DNA of 64,000 nt, from contig NZ_CP163525.1 of NCBI RefSeq assembly GCF_041080655.1, positions 1 to 64,000 of the forward strand, read 5' to 3'. This DNA is from Streptomyces sp. CG4. Its GTDB lineage: Bacteria > Actinomycetota > Actinomycetes > Streptomycetales > Streptomycetaceae. This document shows positions 35,540 through 44,025 of the stretch, one piece after another. A program made the position numbers and the translations under genes. Position 1 is the stretch's first letter. The number at the start of each line of letters is the position of its first letter. The notes beneath the pieces were generated by a model. It saw only the letters and a program-made list of their open reading frames with translations, was not told where the DNA came from and did not search any database.

Positions 35540-36668
35540 CTTGGGACATCACGGGCATGGCGGCCGTCGCCAACATCGGCGCCACCCCCGGGGAGATCTT
35601 CGCCGCGCTGTGCGCGGGCCAGGAGAGCCGCAAGCCCCTGATGGCGTTCGACCCGGACAAGTACCGGGCGGCCTACGCCTACGAGATCGACGACCGGCCC
35701 GAGGGCGGCGACATACCGCGGCGCGCCACCCGCTGGCTGACCGCCGTCGTCCGCCAGGCGGCCGCCGACGCGGGCCTGGGCGAGGGCCTGGCCCAGGTGC
35801 CCGTGCTGGTCGGAACCACCATGCGCGAGCAGCGCAGCCTCGAATTGTGGTGGCGCCACGACGCGCAAGTCGCCCTCGAAGACCTGCACTTCGGCACCGC
35901 CCTGAAGGCGGCCTTCGGGGCGTCCACCACGTACACCTTCGCCAACGCCTGCTCCGCCTCGCTGTACGCGCTGGGCATGGCCACCGACATGATCGAGCTC
36001 GGCCTGGCCGACACGGTCGTCGTCGCGGGCACCGACGCCGCCACCGAGAGCGGCTTCGGCACGCTCGACCGGGTGCAGAACGACATCCCCAACGCGCTGC
36101 GCCCCTTCGACGCCACCCACAAGGGCATGCTGATGGGGGAGGGCGCGGCGGCCGTCGTCGTCCAGCGAGTCGGCACCGGGAGCGGGCCCGTCCACGCCCG
36201 GGTGCGCGGTGTGTCCATGAACTGCGACGCCCACCACGCCACCGCGCCCGACCCCGACGGCATCACCCGCGCGGTACGGGATGCCTACAGCAGAGCGGGG
36301 GTGCGGGCGCAGGACATCGACCTGGTGATGCTGCACGGCAGCGGCACCCCCGCAACGACGCGACGGAGTCGAGCGTCCTGCGCCACATCTTCCAGGACGC
36401 GGGACCCGGTCCGCGGATGACCGCCATCAAGGCGATGACTGGCCACACCCTTGGCGGCTCGGGACTGCTCAGCCTCGTGATGGCGGTGCTCGCTATGAAG
36501 AACGGGACGGTACCCCCGGTCCTGGGACTCGCCGATCCGATCCCGGAGGCCGCAGGGCTGGGCCTGGTGCAGGGCTCCCCCGCCTCCGGCGACCTGGCCA
36601 TCGCGCAGATCGACGCGTTCGGCTTCGGAGGGATCAACGCCGTCGCGATCGTGGAGGCAGCTCGATGA
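35536..36668 (+). pseudogene. Ketosynthase with a single-base frameshift
   Basis: This KAS-type condensing enzyme has all three catalytic residues: Cys139 in TFANACSASLYALG, His in VMLHGSGTP, and His in AIKAMTGHTLGGSGLLSL. The last lies after a frameshift. At 36347-36351 there are five C where six would give HGSGTPRNDATESSVL and an unbroken protein of about 377 residues. Start GTG 35536 overlaps the ligase stop, and the end overlaps the next gene (ATGA). Because every other sign is of a maintained gene, a sequencing error in the C run is likely; otherwise the cluster is inactive. Confidence 0.72.
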
Positions 36669-37687
36669 ACGCGACGAGCACCGCGCACACGAGGAACCCG
36701 AGCGCCCGGGAGGTCGTCGTCACGGGCATCGGACTGGCGCTCCCCGGTGTCGCGACGTACCGCGACCTCCTCGGACCCCTGCCCGCCGAGGGCGGCTTCG
36801 ACCCGGCCACCGGACTCATCGGACGCGAATTGCGCCACAAGGACCGCGCGTCCCGGCTCGCCCTGCGCGCCGCCGAGTTCGCCCTCCACGACGCCGGTCT
36901 CACCGACGCCGACACCACGTTCACCGGCGCGGCCGAGGCGACCGCCGTCGTAGTCAGGACCAACCTGGGCAACGCGGACAGCGTCTGCGAAGCCACCGAC
37001 ACCATCGCCGCAGCAGGCGTCATGAGCCTCAGCCCCTTGGGCCTGCCCCAGACCTCGAGCAACGTCGTCGCCGGCTGGGTGGCCATCCGCTACCGGCTGC
37101 GCGGCCCCAACCTCACCGTCTGCAACGGCGTCACGAGCGGTCTGGACGCCCTGGCCTGGGCCCGGAACCTCATCGTGACCGGGCGCGCCGACGCAGCCGT
37201 CGTCGTCGGCGTCGAACCCGCCAACGACGTGGTGACGAAGGTCCTCGGCCGGCAGTCCACCGGTGCGGCGGTCGCCGTCGTACTGGAACCCGCGGACGCA
37301 GCCACCTCCCGTGGCGCACGGCCACGCGCCACGATCACCGGCTATGCACGGGCCCGGAACCTCGCCGCGGCGCTGGCCTCGACCGGTGTGACCGAAGAGG
37401 AGCCCGTCGGACTGTGGCTCGCGGACGAGGCGGAAGCCGCCGGGGCCGAGGCGGGCCATCTACTCGCAGCCCCGCGCCGGATCGACCTGGAATCCCAGCT
37501 GGGCCCGCTGTCCGGGGCGCTCGGCGTCCTGCAGTGCGCTGCCGCGGCTGCCCATCTGGAGGGCGGCGCCACCGGGAACGTCCTCGCCACGGCCGGAGGC
37601 CCTCGCCACGACGCGACGGCCGCCCTGCTGCTGACCCCGTCGTCGGCCACTCGCCCATCCACGCAGGAACGAGGACAACACCCATGA
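36665..37687 (+). CDS. Ketosynthase homologue without catalytic histidines (chain-length-factor-like)
   Basis: The 340-residue protein has the thiolase fold starting REVVVTGIGLALPGV. Cys153 is kept in TVCNGVTSGLDALA. The region matching HGTGT is missing (VGLWLADEAEAAG), and the GHxxG position reads SQLGPLSGALGVLQ, so both histidines are lost. It is also about 70 residues shorter than usual KAS enzymes. Coupling to the ketosynthase by ATGA suggests a heterodimer like KS-CLF, though CLFs normally lack the Cys and this one keeps it. Confidence 0.72.
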   Translation: MNATSTAHTRNPSAREVVVTGIGLALPGVATYRDLLGPLPAEGGFDPATGLIGRELRHKDRASRLALRAAEFALHDAGLTDADTTFTGAAEATAVVVRTNLGNADSVCEATDTIAAAGVMSLSPLGLPQTSSNVVAGWVAIRYRLRGPNLTVCNGVTSGLDALAWARNLIVTGRADAAVVVGVEPANDVVTKVLGRQSTGAAVAVVLEPADAATSRGARPRATITGYARARNLAAALASTGVTEEEPVGLWLADEAEAAGAEAGHLLAAPRRIDLESQLGPLSGALGVLQCAAAAAHLEGGATGNVLATAGGPRHDATAALLLTPSSATRPSTQERGQHP

Positions 37688-38685
37688 CCACGACGAGCGT
37701 GACCATCGAGGATCTCCGCGCCCTGATAGCTGGCGTACTGGAGACCGAGCCCGAGGAGGTCACCGACGAGGCGCACTTCGCCCACGAGCTCGACATCGAC
37801 TCGCTGCTGATGTTGGAGATCTCAACCCGCGTGGAGAGCGCGTACGGCGTCCCGGAGAACTCCGTGGCCGCCAGCGGCGCCACCACCCTCGTCGAGCTGC
37901 ACGCCTTCCTCACCTCCAAGCTCACCAGCGAGACGCCGGCTTCCCCGCTCATCCGCCCCAGGCCGCTGAGCGAACCAGCGGCGCGCCTGTTCCTGCTCCA
38001 CCACGCCGGCGGCTCACACCTGCTCTACCGGGGCTGGTCGGCGCACTTCCCCGAGAACTGGGAACTCTGCCTCCTGGAGGCCCCCGGCCGAGGCAACCTG
38101 CAGGCCCTGCCGCTGATCGACGACTGCGACCGGCTCGTCGACTACCTCCACACCGCCATCGCACCACTGCTCGACCGGCCCTTCGGGTTCTTCGGTCACA
38201 GCATGGGCGCACTGATCGCCTACCAGCTCACCCGCCGACTCCTGCGCCAGGGGGAACCGCTCCCCACCTGGCTGGGGGTGTCCGCCTACGGCGCCCCGCA
38301 AGGCGAAGCCGACGCCGACAGCAGCCCCCACCTGATGGCCGACGACGAACTGCGCACCTGGCTGCGGAGCGGCGGCGGCAGCCCCCCGCAGCTCCTCGAC
38401 AACGACGACGTCTGGCACAAGTTCGCCCCGGTGTTCCGCAGCGACTTCAAACTCGTGGACACCTGGACTCCCCCCCGCACCGCCGAGCAGCTGCCCGTTC
38501 CGCTCACGGCATTCGCGGGCCGCCACGACAAGCTGATCAGCGAGGACGATCTCCTTGCCTGGCGGGCGCACACGACGAACTTCCGCGGACTCGAGAGGTA
38601 CGAGGGCGACCACTTCTACCTGACGAACCACCAGCAGCTTCTCGCTGCCGCCATCACGGCCGCCATGCGCTCCGCCGCCCCGTGA
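37684..38685 (+). CDS. Acyl carrier protein fused to thioesterase
   Basis: Residues 1-80 form an ACP (HFAHELDIDSLLMLEISTRV, with the DSL serine). Residues about 95-333 form a type II/GrsT-like alpha/beta hydrolase: LFLLHHAGGSHLLYRGW, nucleophile Ser in FGFFGHSMGALIAYQL, Asp in FAGRHDKLI and His in YEGDHFYL. ATG 37684 overlaps the previous stop (ATGA). It is the last gene of the four-gene coupled set and would release or edit the assembled acyl chain. No ketoreductase, dehydratase or acyltransferase gene is present. Confidence 0.85.
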   Translation: MTTTSVTIEDLRALIAGVLETEPEEVTDEAHFAHELDIDSLLMLEISTRVESAYGVPENSVAASGATTLVELHAFLTSKLTSETPASPLIRPRPLSEPAARLFLLHHAGGSHLLYRGWSAHFPENWELCLLEAPGRGNLQALPLIDDCDRLVDYLHTAIAPLLDRPFGFFGHSMGALIAYQLTRRLLRQGEPLPTWLGVSAYGAPQGEADADSSPHLMADDELRTWLRSGGGSPPQLLDNDDVWHKFAPVFRSDFKLVDTWTPPRTAEQLPVPLTAFAGRHDKLISEDDLLAWRAHTTNFRGLERYEGDHFYLTNHQQLLAAAITAAMRSAAP

Positions 38686-38762
38686 GCTCGCTCTCACCAC
38701 CACGCCACCCGCCAGGTGATCGATCCCAAGGGGGTGCCCGCGGAGGGTGCGGGGGTGGTCCC

Positions 38763-39152
38763 TCAGGCGTCGGGGTCGACTTCGGGGTGCGTGAACCGCA
38801 CGGGCTTGCCCAGCGACCGGGCGTAGGCGATCTCGGCCCGGGTGCTGTCTCCGATGTAGTCGCCGACCACGAGCACCTCATCAGCGAGCAGGATCTTCGA
38901 CCGATGCAGCTCGTCGAGCCGAATCTTCAGCGCCTCAGCCTCGACATGATCCGACCACAGCTCGTGCGGCGACTTCAGGTCGCAACCCGGCTTGACGACA
39001 ATCCGTCCAGCCATGGTCTCCCGCAGATCGGCCTCGGCCATCTCGGCCATGAAACGAGTAGAGCCGCAGATCGCGACGATACGCGGGAAGCTCAGCAGCT
39101 TCTTTGCATCAGCGAGCTTCTCCTCGGGGGTGATCAGCTGCGGGGACGACAC
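38763..39152 (-). CDS. Nucleoside 2-deoxyribosyltransferase-like protein
   Basis: GTG 39152 is chosen because AGGAGG lies 6 bases upstream; a longer frame to 39242 exists. The 129-residue product shows VAICGSTRFMAEM, AGRIVVKPGCDL, ELHRSKILLADEVLVVGDYI and GDSTRAEIAYARSLGKPV, the NDT fold with the catalytic Glu in the RAEIAY segment. It is convergent with the ACP-thioesterase gene. It is the second protein of this fold within 6 kb, unlike in sequence to the one at 32813. Confidence 0.75.
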   Translation of the reverse strand: MSSPQLITPEEKLADAKKLLSFPRIVAICGSTRFMAEMAEADLRETMAGRIVVKPGCDLKSPHELWSDHVEAEALKIRLDELHRSKILLADEVLVVGDYIGDSTRAEIAYARSLGKPVRFTHPEVDPDA

Positions 39153-39227
39153 TGCTTCCTCCTGGTGGTCTGGCCCGAGGGGTGCCTGCGGAGACAAGAA
39201 CGAAGGCGTCCAAGATCGCCTTACGGC

Positions 39228-39345
39228 GAACATCATGGCCACCCTCGCGCCAGCACTCTATGCGACGAGCACCCCGACCTGGTGCCGTGGCGCCCGCCGG
39301 TCGGCCTTACGCCCCGCCTGAGCGAGACCGAACTGATCACCATCG
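39228..39345 (+). pseudogene. IS982-like transposase, N-terminal remnant
   Basis: The pieces ANIMATLAPALY and HPDLVPWRPPVGLTPRLSET with ELITIA are the start of IS982-like transposases, but they lie in two frames separated by a shift near 39265. The rest of the gene is missing. Confidence 0.5.
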
Positions 39346-39410
39346 CCACGAAAAGCCGGCGTCGCTTACCGCGTTCACCCCCTTGATCAGCCGAGTCACG
39401 CGCCCGGGAG

Positions 39411-39776
39411 ATGACTGCCTTGACGGAGCGTCCGTCGGCAATCTTGCAGCCCCGCTGCACCCGGCGTGGCCCGCCGCCGTTCGCTGAGCACCTGGTGGCC
39501 ACGGTCCGGGCCTGGGACCGTCATGTGCGCGCCGAGGACAACCGCCAGCACGTCGATCCGATCCTGACGGTCCAACCGGTTGGCACGCCCGACGAGCAGG
39601 TGCCTCCAGGCGACATCCTGGACAAGGAACACGGCCGCCTAGTGATCCGGTGGTCCGGACGTGAGGCCCAGCGAGTCGCGCTCGGCCAGCTGCTGCAGAG
39701 GTGTCCACCCCACGTTCACCCCGCCATCGCCCGCCGGGCCGAGCAGCTCACCGGCACCCCCGTGGCCGAGTCCTGA
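39411..39776 (+). pseudogene. C-terminal fragment resembling protein-L-isoaspartate methyltransferase-like proteins
   Basis: The 121-residue frame contains FAEHLVATVRAWDRHVRAED, LTVQPVGTPDEQVPPGDILD and KEHGRLVIRW. This matches, as I remember it, the C-terminal subdomain of actinomycete PCMT/FxLD-type methyltransferases; the SAM-binding part is absent. The N-terminal 30 residues look unrelated. An IS remnant lies just upstream, so the gene was probably truncated by insertion. It could still be expressed as a small protein. Confidence 0.45.
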
Positions 39777-39843
39777 TCGACCCGACCACCTGCCGCCCGC
39801 TCATCATCTGACCACTACCGCTGTGTGCTTCGACGAGGAGACC

Positions 39844-40944
39844 ATGTCCACCGCATCTCACCAGCCCGCCACCAAGCCCGTCGCCGCGCCGTCCACACCC
39901 GGCCGTACCGCGGAGGGGGAGCAGCTCATGGCGATCGCCGACACGCTGGTGCTCGCGTACGGACTGCACCCGGCAGAAATAGCGCGAATCCCGGAGGGCA
40001 CCTCGACGGACAACTTCGCCGTAGTGGACCAGACGGGCCGTCGGTATTTCGTCAAGGTCTATCGCACTCGAGATAACTTGGCTCTGGAGCGGGCGTCGGT
40101 TGAACTGTCCGAGTACGCCGCCGACGGAGGTGTCGCGACCGCGCGGGCAACCCGCACGCGCGAGCACGAACTCCTCGCGACCCACGGCCGCCTGCCGATG
40201 TCACTGTGGTCATACGTGCCACACACCGAGACTGCCGAGGGCACCCTGACCGGTGCGCGGTGGGCAGCGGCCGGCGCTGCGATGGGCCTCCTCCACCGCC
40301 GACTCGCCACTCACCCCGCCGCCGCACCCACCCTGGAACCTGGTGCCGCGGTGTGCGACGTGGCCGCCGCACGTGACCGCTTCGAGAGACTGATTCTCGC
40401 GTTCCAGAACATGCCCAGGCTCGGGGAGTTCGAGACATGGGCGCTGCAGGCGGCGCGTGAGCGGCAAGCCGTCTTGGGGGACGTCGAGCGCATCCTCGCT
40501 TCGCTTCCACAGCTGACGGTCCAGGTCATGCACGGCGACATGGCCGGTCCCAACGTCCTGCTGAAGAAGGACGATGTCGCCGCGTTCGTGGACTTCGGAC
40601 CACCCACACCTGGGTACCTCGCCTGGGAGATCGTGCGTCTTGGCTGTGACCCCAAGAGCTGTGTGGCCAACGGTGTTGAGAGGTGGCTCAAGGGATACAC
40701 CGATCTTGCCCTCGCCTATCGAGACGCCAACCCCAAGGCGCCCGTGGACGACCTCTTGTCCTCGCTTCGTGTCGGCTGTGCAGCCATGCTCTGCGCGGCC
40801 TTTCCGTTGTCGGCACCAGTGGAACGACCGCACCTCGTCGACGCCACACTTGAGTCCTACGCGCGGGCACGGCACGAGGCAGCTCTGATGCTGCTGGACC
40901 GGCTACCTGTCTTGGAGGAGGCCCTGCGTGACACTCTTCGCTGA
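39844..40944 (+). CDS. Aminoglycoside phosphotransferase (APH) family kinase
   Basis: The 366-residue protein starts at ATG 39844 with GAGGAG upstream. The kinase fold is shown by RRYFVKVYRTRDN (ATP-binding Lys), the Brenner motif QVMHGDMAGPNVLLKK and VAAFVDFGPPTPGYLAWEIV (metal-binding Asp). Such kinases phosphorylate small molecules, including antibiotics, homoserine-like or sugar substrates. Its position beside the nucleobase/carrier-protein genes makes a self-resistance or tailoring role possible. A strong terminator follows at 40983-41019. Confidence 0.82.
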   Translation: MSTASHQPATKPVAAPSTPGRTAEGEQLMAIADTLVLAYGLHPAEIARIPEGTSTDNFAVVDQTGRRYFVKVYRTRDNLALERASVELSEYAADGGVATARATRTREHELLATHGRLPMSLWSYVPHTETAEGTLTGARWAAAGAAMGLLHRRLATHPAAAPTLEPGAAVCDVAAARDRFERLILAFQNMPRLGEFETWALQAARERQAVLGDVERILASLPQLTVQVMHGDMAGPNVLLKKDDVAAFVDFGPPTPGYLAWEIVRLGCDPKSCVANGVERWLKGYTDLALAYRDANPKAPVDDLLSSLRVGCAAMLCAAFPLSAPVERPHLVDATLESYARARHEAALMLLDRLPVLEEALRDTLR

Positions 40945-40982
40945 GTTCATGACCCTCATGGCCGGCGTAACTCACGCAAGCC

Positions 40983-41019
40983 GCAGGCCCGGACAGCGAA
41001 CTCGACTGTCCGGGCCTGC
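40983..41019 (+). terminator. Strong hairpin terminator after the APH-type gene
   Basis: GCAGGCCCGGACAG (40983-40996) pairs perfectly with CTGTCCGGGCCTGC (41006-41019) around a 9-base loop. It lies 39 bases after the stop codon. Confidence 0.8.
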
Positions 41020-41237
41020 TGTAGCAGCAGGGCACTCAGGCCGGCCGAGGGCGCGGACACCGGCTGCTCTACCGGGCCGCGATCCGCTGACCCTGGGCGG
41101 TTTCGTACATCGTCCGGGCGGCGGACGGCTAGATCCCGCCGGTCCGTGGGGACACCACTAGTGCTGGATTCCTCTTTCTCTGGGTATATGTGCTGGTGGC
41201 GGGGTGGTTCGGGTGCTCGGGGGCGGGTGCTGGGCAG

Positions 41238-42180
41238 ATGGTTTTACGAGCTCGGCCGGGGCGTGACAAGGAGGAACGCAGGATCGTTCGCCGGTTGTCT
41301 CGGGCACGGAAGGCTCCACGGGACGTGGTGGTGCGGGCCCGGATGATTGAGATGAGCTGGTCGGGGCTGCGCGTGCCGGCGATCGCCGCGGAGCTGGGCT
41401 GCAGCCAGAAAACGGTCCGTTGCTGGATGCACCGCTTCAACCGCTCGGGCCTGCCAGGACTGGAGGATCTGGGTGGGCAGGGCCGTAAACGACGGATTAC
41501 CGACGAAGAGCGGTCGAGAATCGTCGCCCTGGTCAAGACCGTGCCGCCGGGGCGGCTGAGGTGGGAGCCCGCCGGAGAGCTGTGGGCCTTCGACGAGTCC
41601 GGGCCGGCCGAGTGGACCCTGGATTCCCTGGCCGCAGCAGCTCGGGCCGCAGGGATCGAGGTGGGCCGCTCACAGGTCCGCCGCATCCTGCTCGCCGAAG
41701 GCGTGCGCTGGCGCCGCACCCGGTCCTGGACACGGTCGAAGGACCCGGACTTCGTCCCAAAAGGACAAGGATCATCGGCCTCTACACCCACCCGCCCGTC
41801 GGTGCGACGGTGATCTGCGCCGACGAGTTGGGGCCGGTGATCCCACGGACCTTCCCGCCGCGCCCGCCTGGGCACCGGACAGCCACCGGATCAAAGCGGA
41901 ACTCGACTACAGCCGCGGACCGGAGAAGACCTGGGTCTACGGCGGGCTGCGACCCGCCGACGGCCCGGCAGTCACGATGACCGCTTCCTCCCGCAACAGC
42001 GCCTTCTACCAGCAGTTCCTGCAACAGATCGAGGATGCCAACCCGACCGGCGAGATCTGGATCGTCACCGACAACCTGTCCAGTCACAACAGCGTGTCCA
42101 CGCGGGCCTGGCTCGAAGGCCATCCCCGTATCCACCACGCTTTCATACCCGTCGGTGCGTGCTGGCTCAACCTTGCCCTT
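41238..42180 (+). pseudogene. IS630-family transposase, frameshifted and 3'-truncated
   Basis: The first frame (MVLRARPGRDKEERRIVRRL) has the helix-turn-helix IPAIAAELGCSQKTV-like region and MHRFNRSGLPGLEDLGGQGR. After SKDPDFVPK the frame moves near 41762; then ATVICADELGPVIPRTFPP carries a catalytic Asp. Another shift near 41860 leads to KTWVYGGLRPADG and IWIVTDNLSSHNSVSTRAWL with the second Asp. The protein ends around ACWLN at 42170, before its last catalytic Glu region, where the next IS begins. At least two shifts and one truncation. Confidence 0.75.
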
Positions 42181-42203
42181 GCCGATATCTCCGTCCGTGC
42201 AGG

Positions 42204-43301
42204 TCAGGCGGCGTGTTCGTACTCGTGAAGGATGCCGCCGAGGCCATCGCGTCTTCGTATGTCGAGGCGGGCTATTTGGTCCGGATCGGCGATCGGGGCG
42301 GGCAATGGGTAGAGCGGACGGGCGTTCGCGATGCCCTGATGCGGGCGGTGTCCGTTGTAGAACTGCTCGAACTCACGCAGGACGTTCAGCAGGTGCCGCT
42401 GGTTCCAGATCAAGGTCCGGTCCAGCAGCTCGCGTCGGCACGTTTGCACCCACCGCTCCACGATCGCGTTCATTCTCGGCATCCGGACCCCGCTGAGCAC
42501 GACCTCGATCCCTACGTCCTTCAAGATGGCGTCGAACATCCCGGGGAACTTGCCGTCCCTGTCCCGGATCATGAACCTTGCCCGATAGCCCTCGTCCTCC
42601 AGGTCCATCACGAGATTCTTCGCGGCCTGGACCACCCAGGACGCGGTCGGGTGGGCAGTGGCGCCCAGGACGCGGACCCGGCGACTGCCGTGCTCGATGA
42701 CGGCGAACACGTACAGCCGCACTCCGGTCAGGGTGACCGTCTCGAAGAAGTCGCAGGCCAGCAGGGCATCGGCCTGGGAGCGCAGGAAGTCGCCCCAGGT
42801 ACTGGAGCTCCGTTCGGGCGCCGGGTCGATCCCGGCCTCCTTCAAGATCTCCCATACCGTGGATGCGGCCACCTTTACCCCCAGCACGAGCAGCTCGCCG
42901 TGCACCCTCCTGTAGCCCCAGCCGGGATTCTCGCGCGCCAGGCGCAGCACCAGGACGCGGATGGAGTGCACGGTGCGAGGCCGGCCCGGGCGCTTGGGCC
43001 AGGACCCGGCGGCATGGCGGCGCGCGACCAGGTCACGGTGCCATCGCAACACCATGTCCGGCCGCACCAACAACCGCAACCGACGCAGCACATCCCGCCG
43101 GAGCCGGTGCAGCAACGCCGCCAGGAACGCCCGATCGCCCGGCTCGAACCGCGGCCTGTTCCCGCCCAGCTGCCGCTCCAACATCGCAATCTGATGGCGC
43201 AGCACCAGAATCTCCACGTCCTTGTCCCGGTCGCTCATCGGCAGCAGGCGCAGCATGGCGAACGCGTTCGTCACGCCCAGATAGGCCAGTCGCAGCAGCA
43301 C
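42204..43301 (-). CDS. IS3-like transposase with integrase core domain
   Basis: The intact 365-residue protein has an N-terminal helical region (VEILVLRHQIAMLERQLGG), then an HTH-like stretch (ENPGWGYRRVHGELLVLGV). The rve catalytic core follows: LLACDFFETVTLTGVRLYVF (D), MIRDRDGKFPGMFDAIL (D), MPRMNAIVERWVQTCRRELL (E) and FYNGHRPHQGI. It is a single frame, without the orfA/orfB shift of classical IS3. Its insertion probably truncated the IS630 gene. Terminal repeats were not resolved. Confidence 0.85.
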   Translation of the reverse strand: MLLRLAYLGVTNAFAMLRLLPMSDRDKDVEILVLRHQIAMLERQLGGNRPRFEPGDRAFLAALLHRLRRDVLRRLRLLVRPDMVLRWHRDLVARRHAAGSWPKRPGRPRTVHSIRVLVLRLARENPGWGYRRVHGELLVLGVKVAASTVWEILKEAGIDPAPERSSSTWGDFLRSQADALLACDFFETVTLTGVRLYVFAVIEHGSRRVRVLGATAHPTASWVVQAAKNLVMDLEDEGYRARFMIRDRDGKFPGMFDAILKDVGIEVVLSGVRMPRMNAIVERWVQTCRRELLDRTLIWNQRHLLNVLREFEQFYNGHRPHQGIANARPLYPLPAPIADPDQIARLDIRRRDGLGGILHEYEHAA

Positions 43302-43601
43302 GGCCGATCATGTTGCCGCACCGTTGAGCACTCGTGCCAGAGTGCCGATCCATGCGACCGGGATCAAGACCGGAGAAACTCCGAATACCGCCTCCCATCT
43401 GCATGGATGAGGTTCTCGGCAAGGGCAGAGCCTGGCGCTCGTGCTCACGGCGTGCGGCTCCAACGCCCCCCCCATTACCTTCTTCATGGCCCCGCACCCC
43501 CTCCACACCCAGCATGTCCATGCCGCCCTCGGCGTCGATGCCGAGCGGGGGCCACACCTCGATGACACCGATGCCCAGCATGAGCGGCATGCCCACCGGG
43601 A

Positions 43602-43663
43602 ACGGCCTTGAAAACCGTCGTGGCAGCGATGTCACCGTGGGTTCAAATCCCACCGCCTCCGCA
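43602..43663 (+). tRNA. 3' portion of a tRNA-Ser(UGA) gene, 5' part missing
   Basis: The sequence contains an anticodon arm with loop CTTGAAA (anticodon TGA), the long variable arm typical of serine tRNAs, and the T arm GTGGG-TTCAAAT-CCCAC. It ends with the 3' acceptor strand CGCCTCC followed by GCA. The 5' acceptor strand and D arm are absent upstream, and one anticodon-stem pair is C-A. The fragment therefore cannot make a tRNA. It looks like the attachment-site copy left by an element that integrated in a tRNA-Ser gene. Confidence 0.72.
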
Positions 43664-43683
43664 CAGGTCGTAGACGTGCCGGT

Positions 43684-43720
43684 CAGAAGGGGTGTCTCAG
43701 GCTGAGGGGCACCCCTTCTG
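43684..43720 (+). terminator. Hairpin terminator downstream of the tRNA-Ser fragment
   Basis: CAGAAGGGGTG (43684-43694) pairs perfectly with CACCCCTTCTG (43710-43720). It lies 20 bases after the tRNA 3' end and may be the original tRNA gene's terminator. Confidence 0.7.
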
Positions 43721-44025
43721 CATGGGGCCTGTCTCACCCTGATCCGGCTCTGTCACGTTGTGGATCACTGCGTGTGGACCAGGCGTGGACCAAGAATCTG
43801 TGGGCCAGGTCTGAGGATTTGCTGGTCAGCAGCCCGGTCTGCGCCGAGACGTGGACCGCCCGAGACGCCGGGACTCGCGTGACATCGCCGGAGGGCATAG
43901 CGGCCCGAATCTTCCGCGCCGTCCAGTTCGACCACCCCTGCCGCTGCACGCCTCGTTCCATACGCTACTCTGCGCCCACCATTCGAACATTCGATCTTCG
44001 AGCAATAGAAAACAGGGGGCGCGCC

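Noticed and set aside
42159..43565. Long plus-strand frame opposite the IS3-like transposase
   Set aside because: It is a shadow of the transposase gene, which has all catalytic motifs.
43308..43600. Minus-strand frame between the IS3-like element and the tRNA fragment
   Set aside because: Contains plausible words (GIGVIEVWPPLGIDAEGGMD) but no family, start or consistent end; left unassigned.
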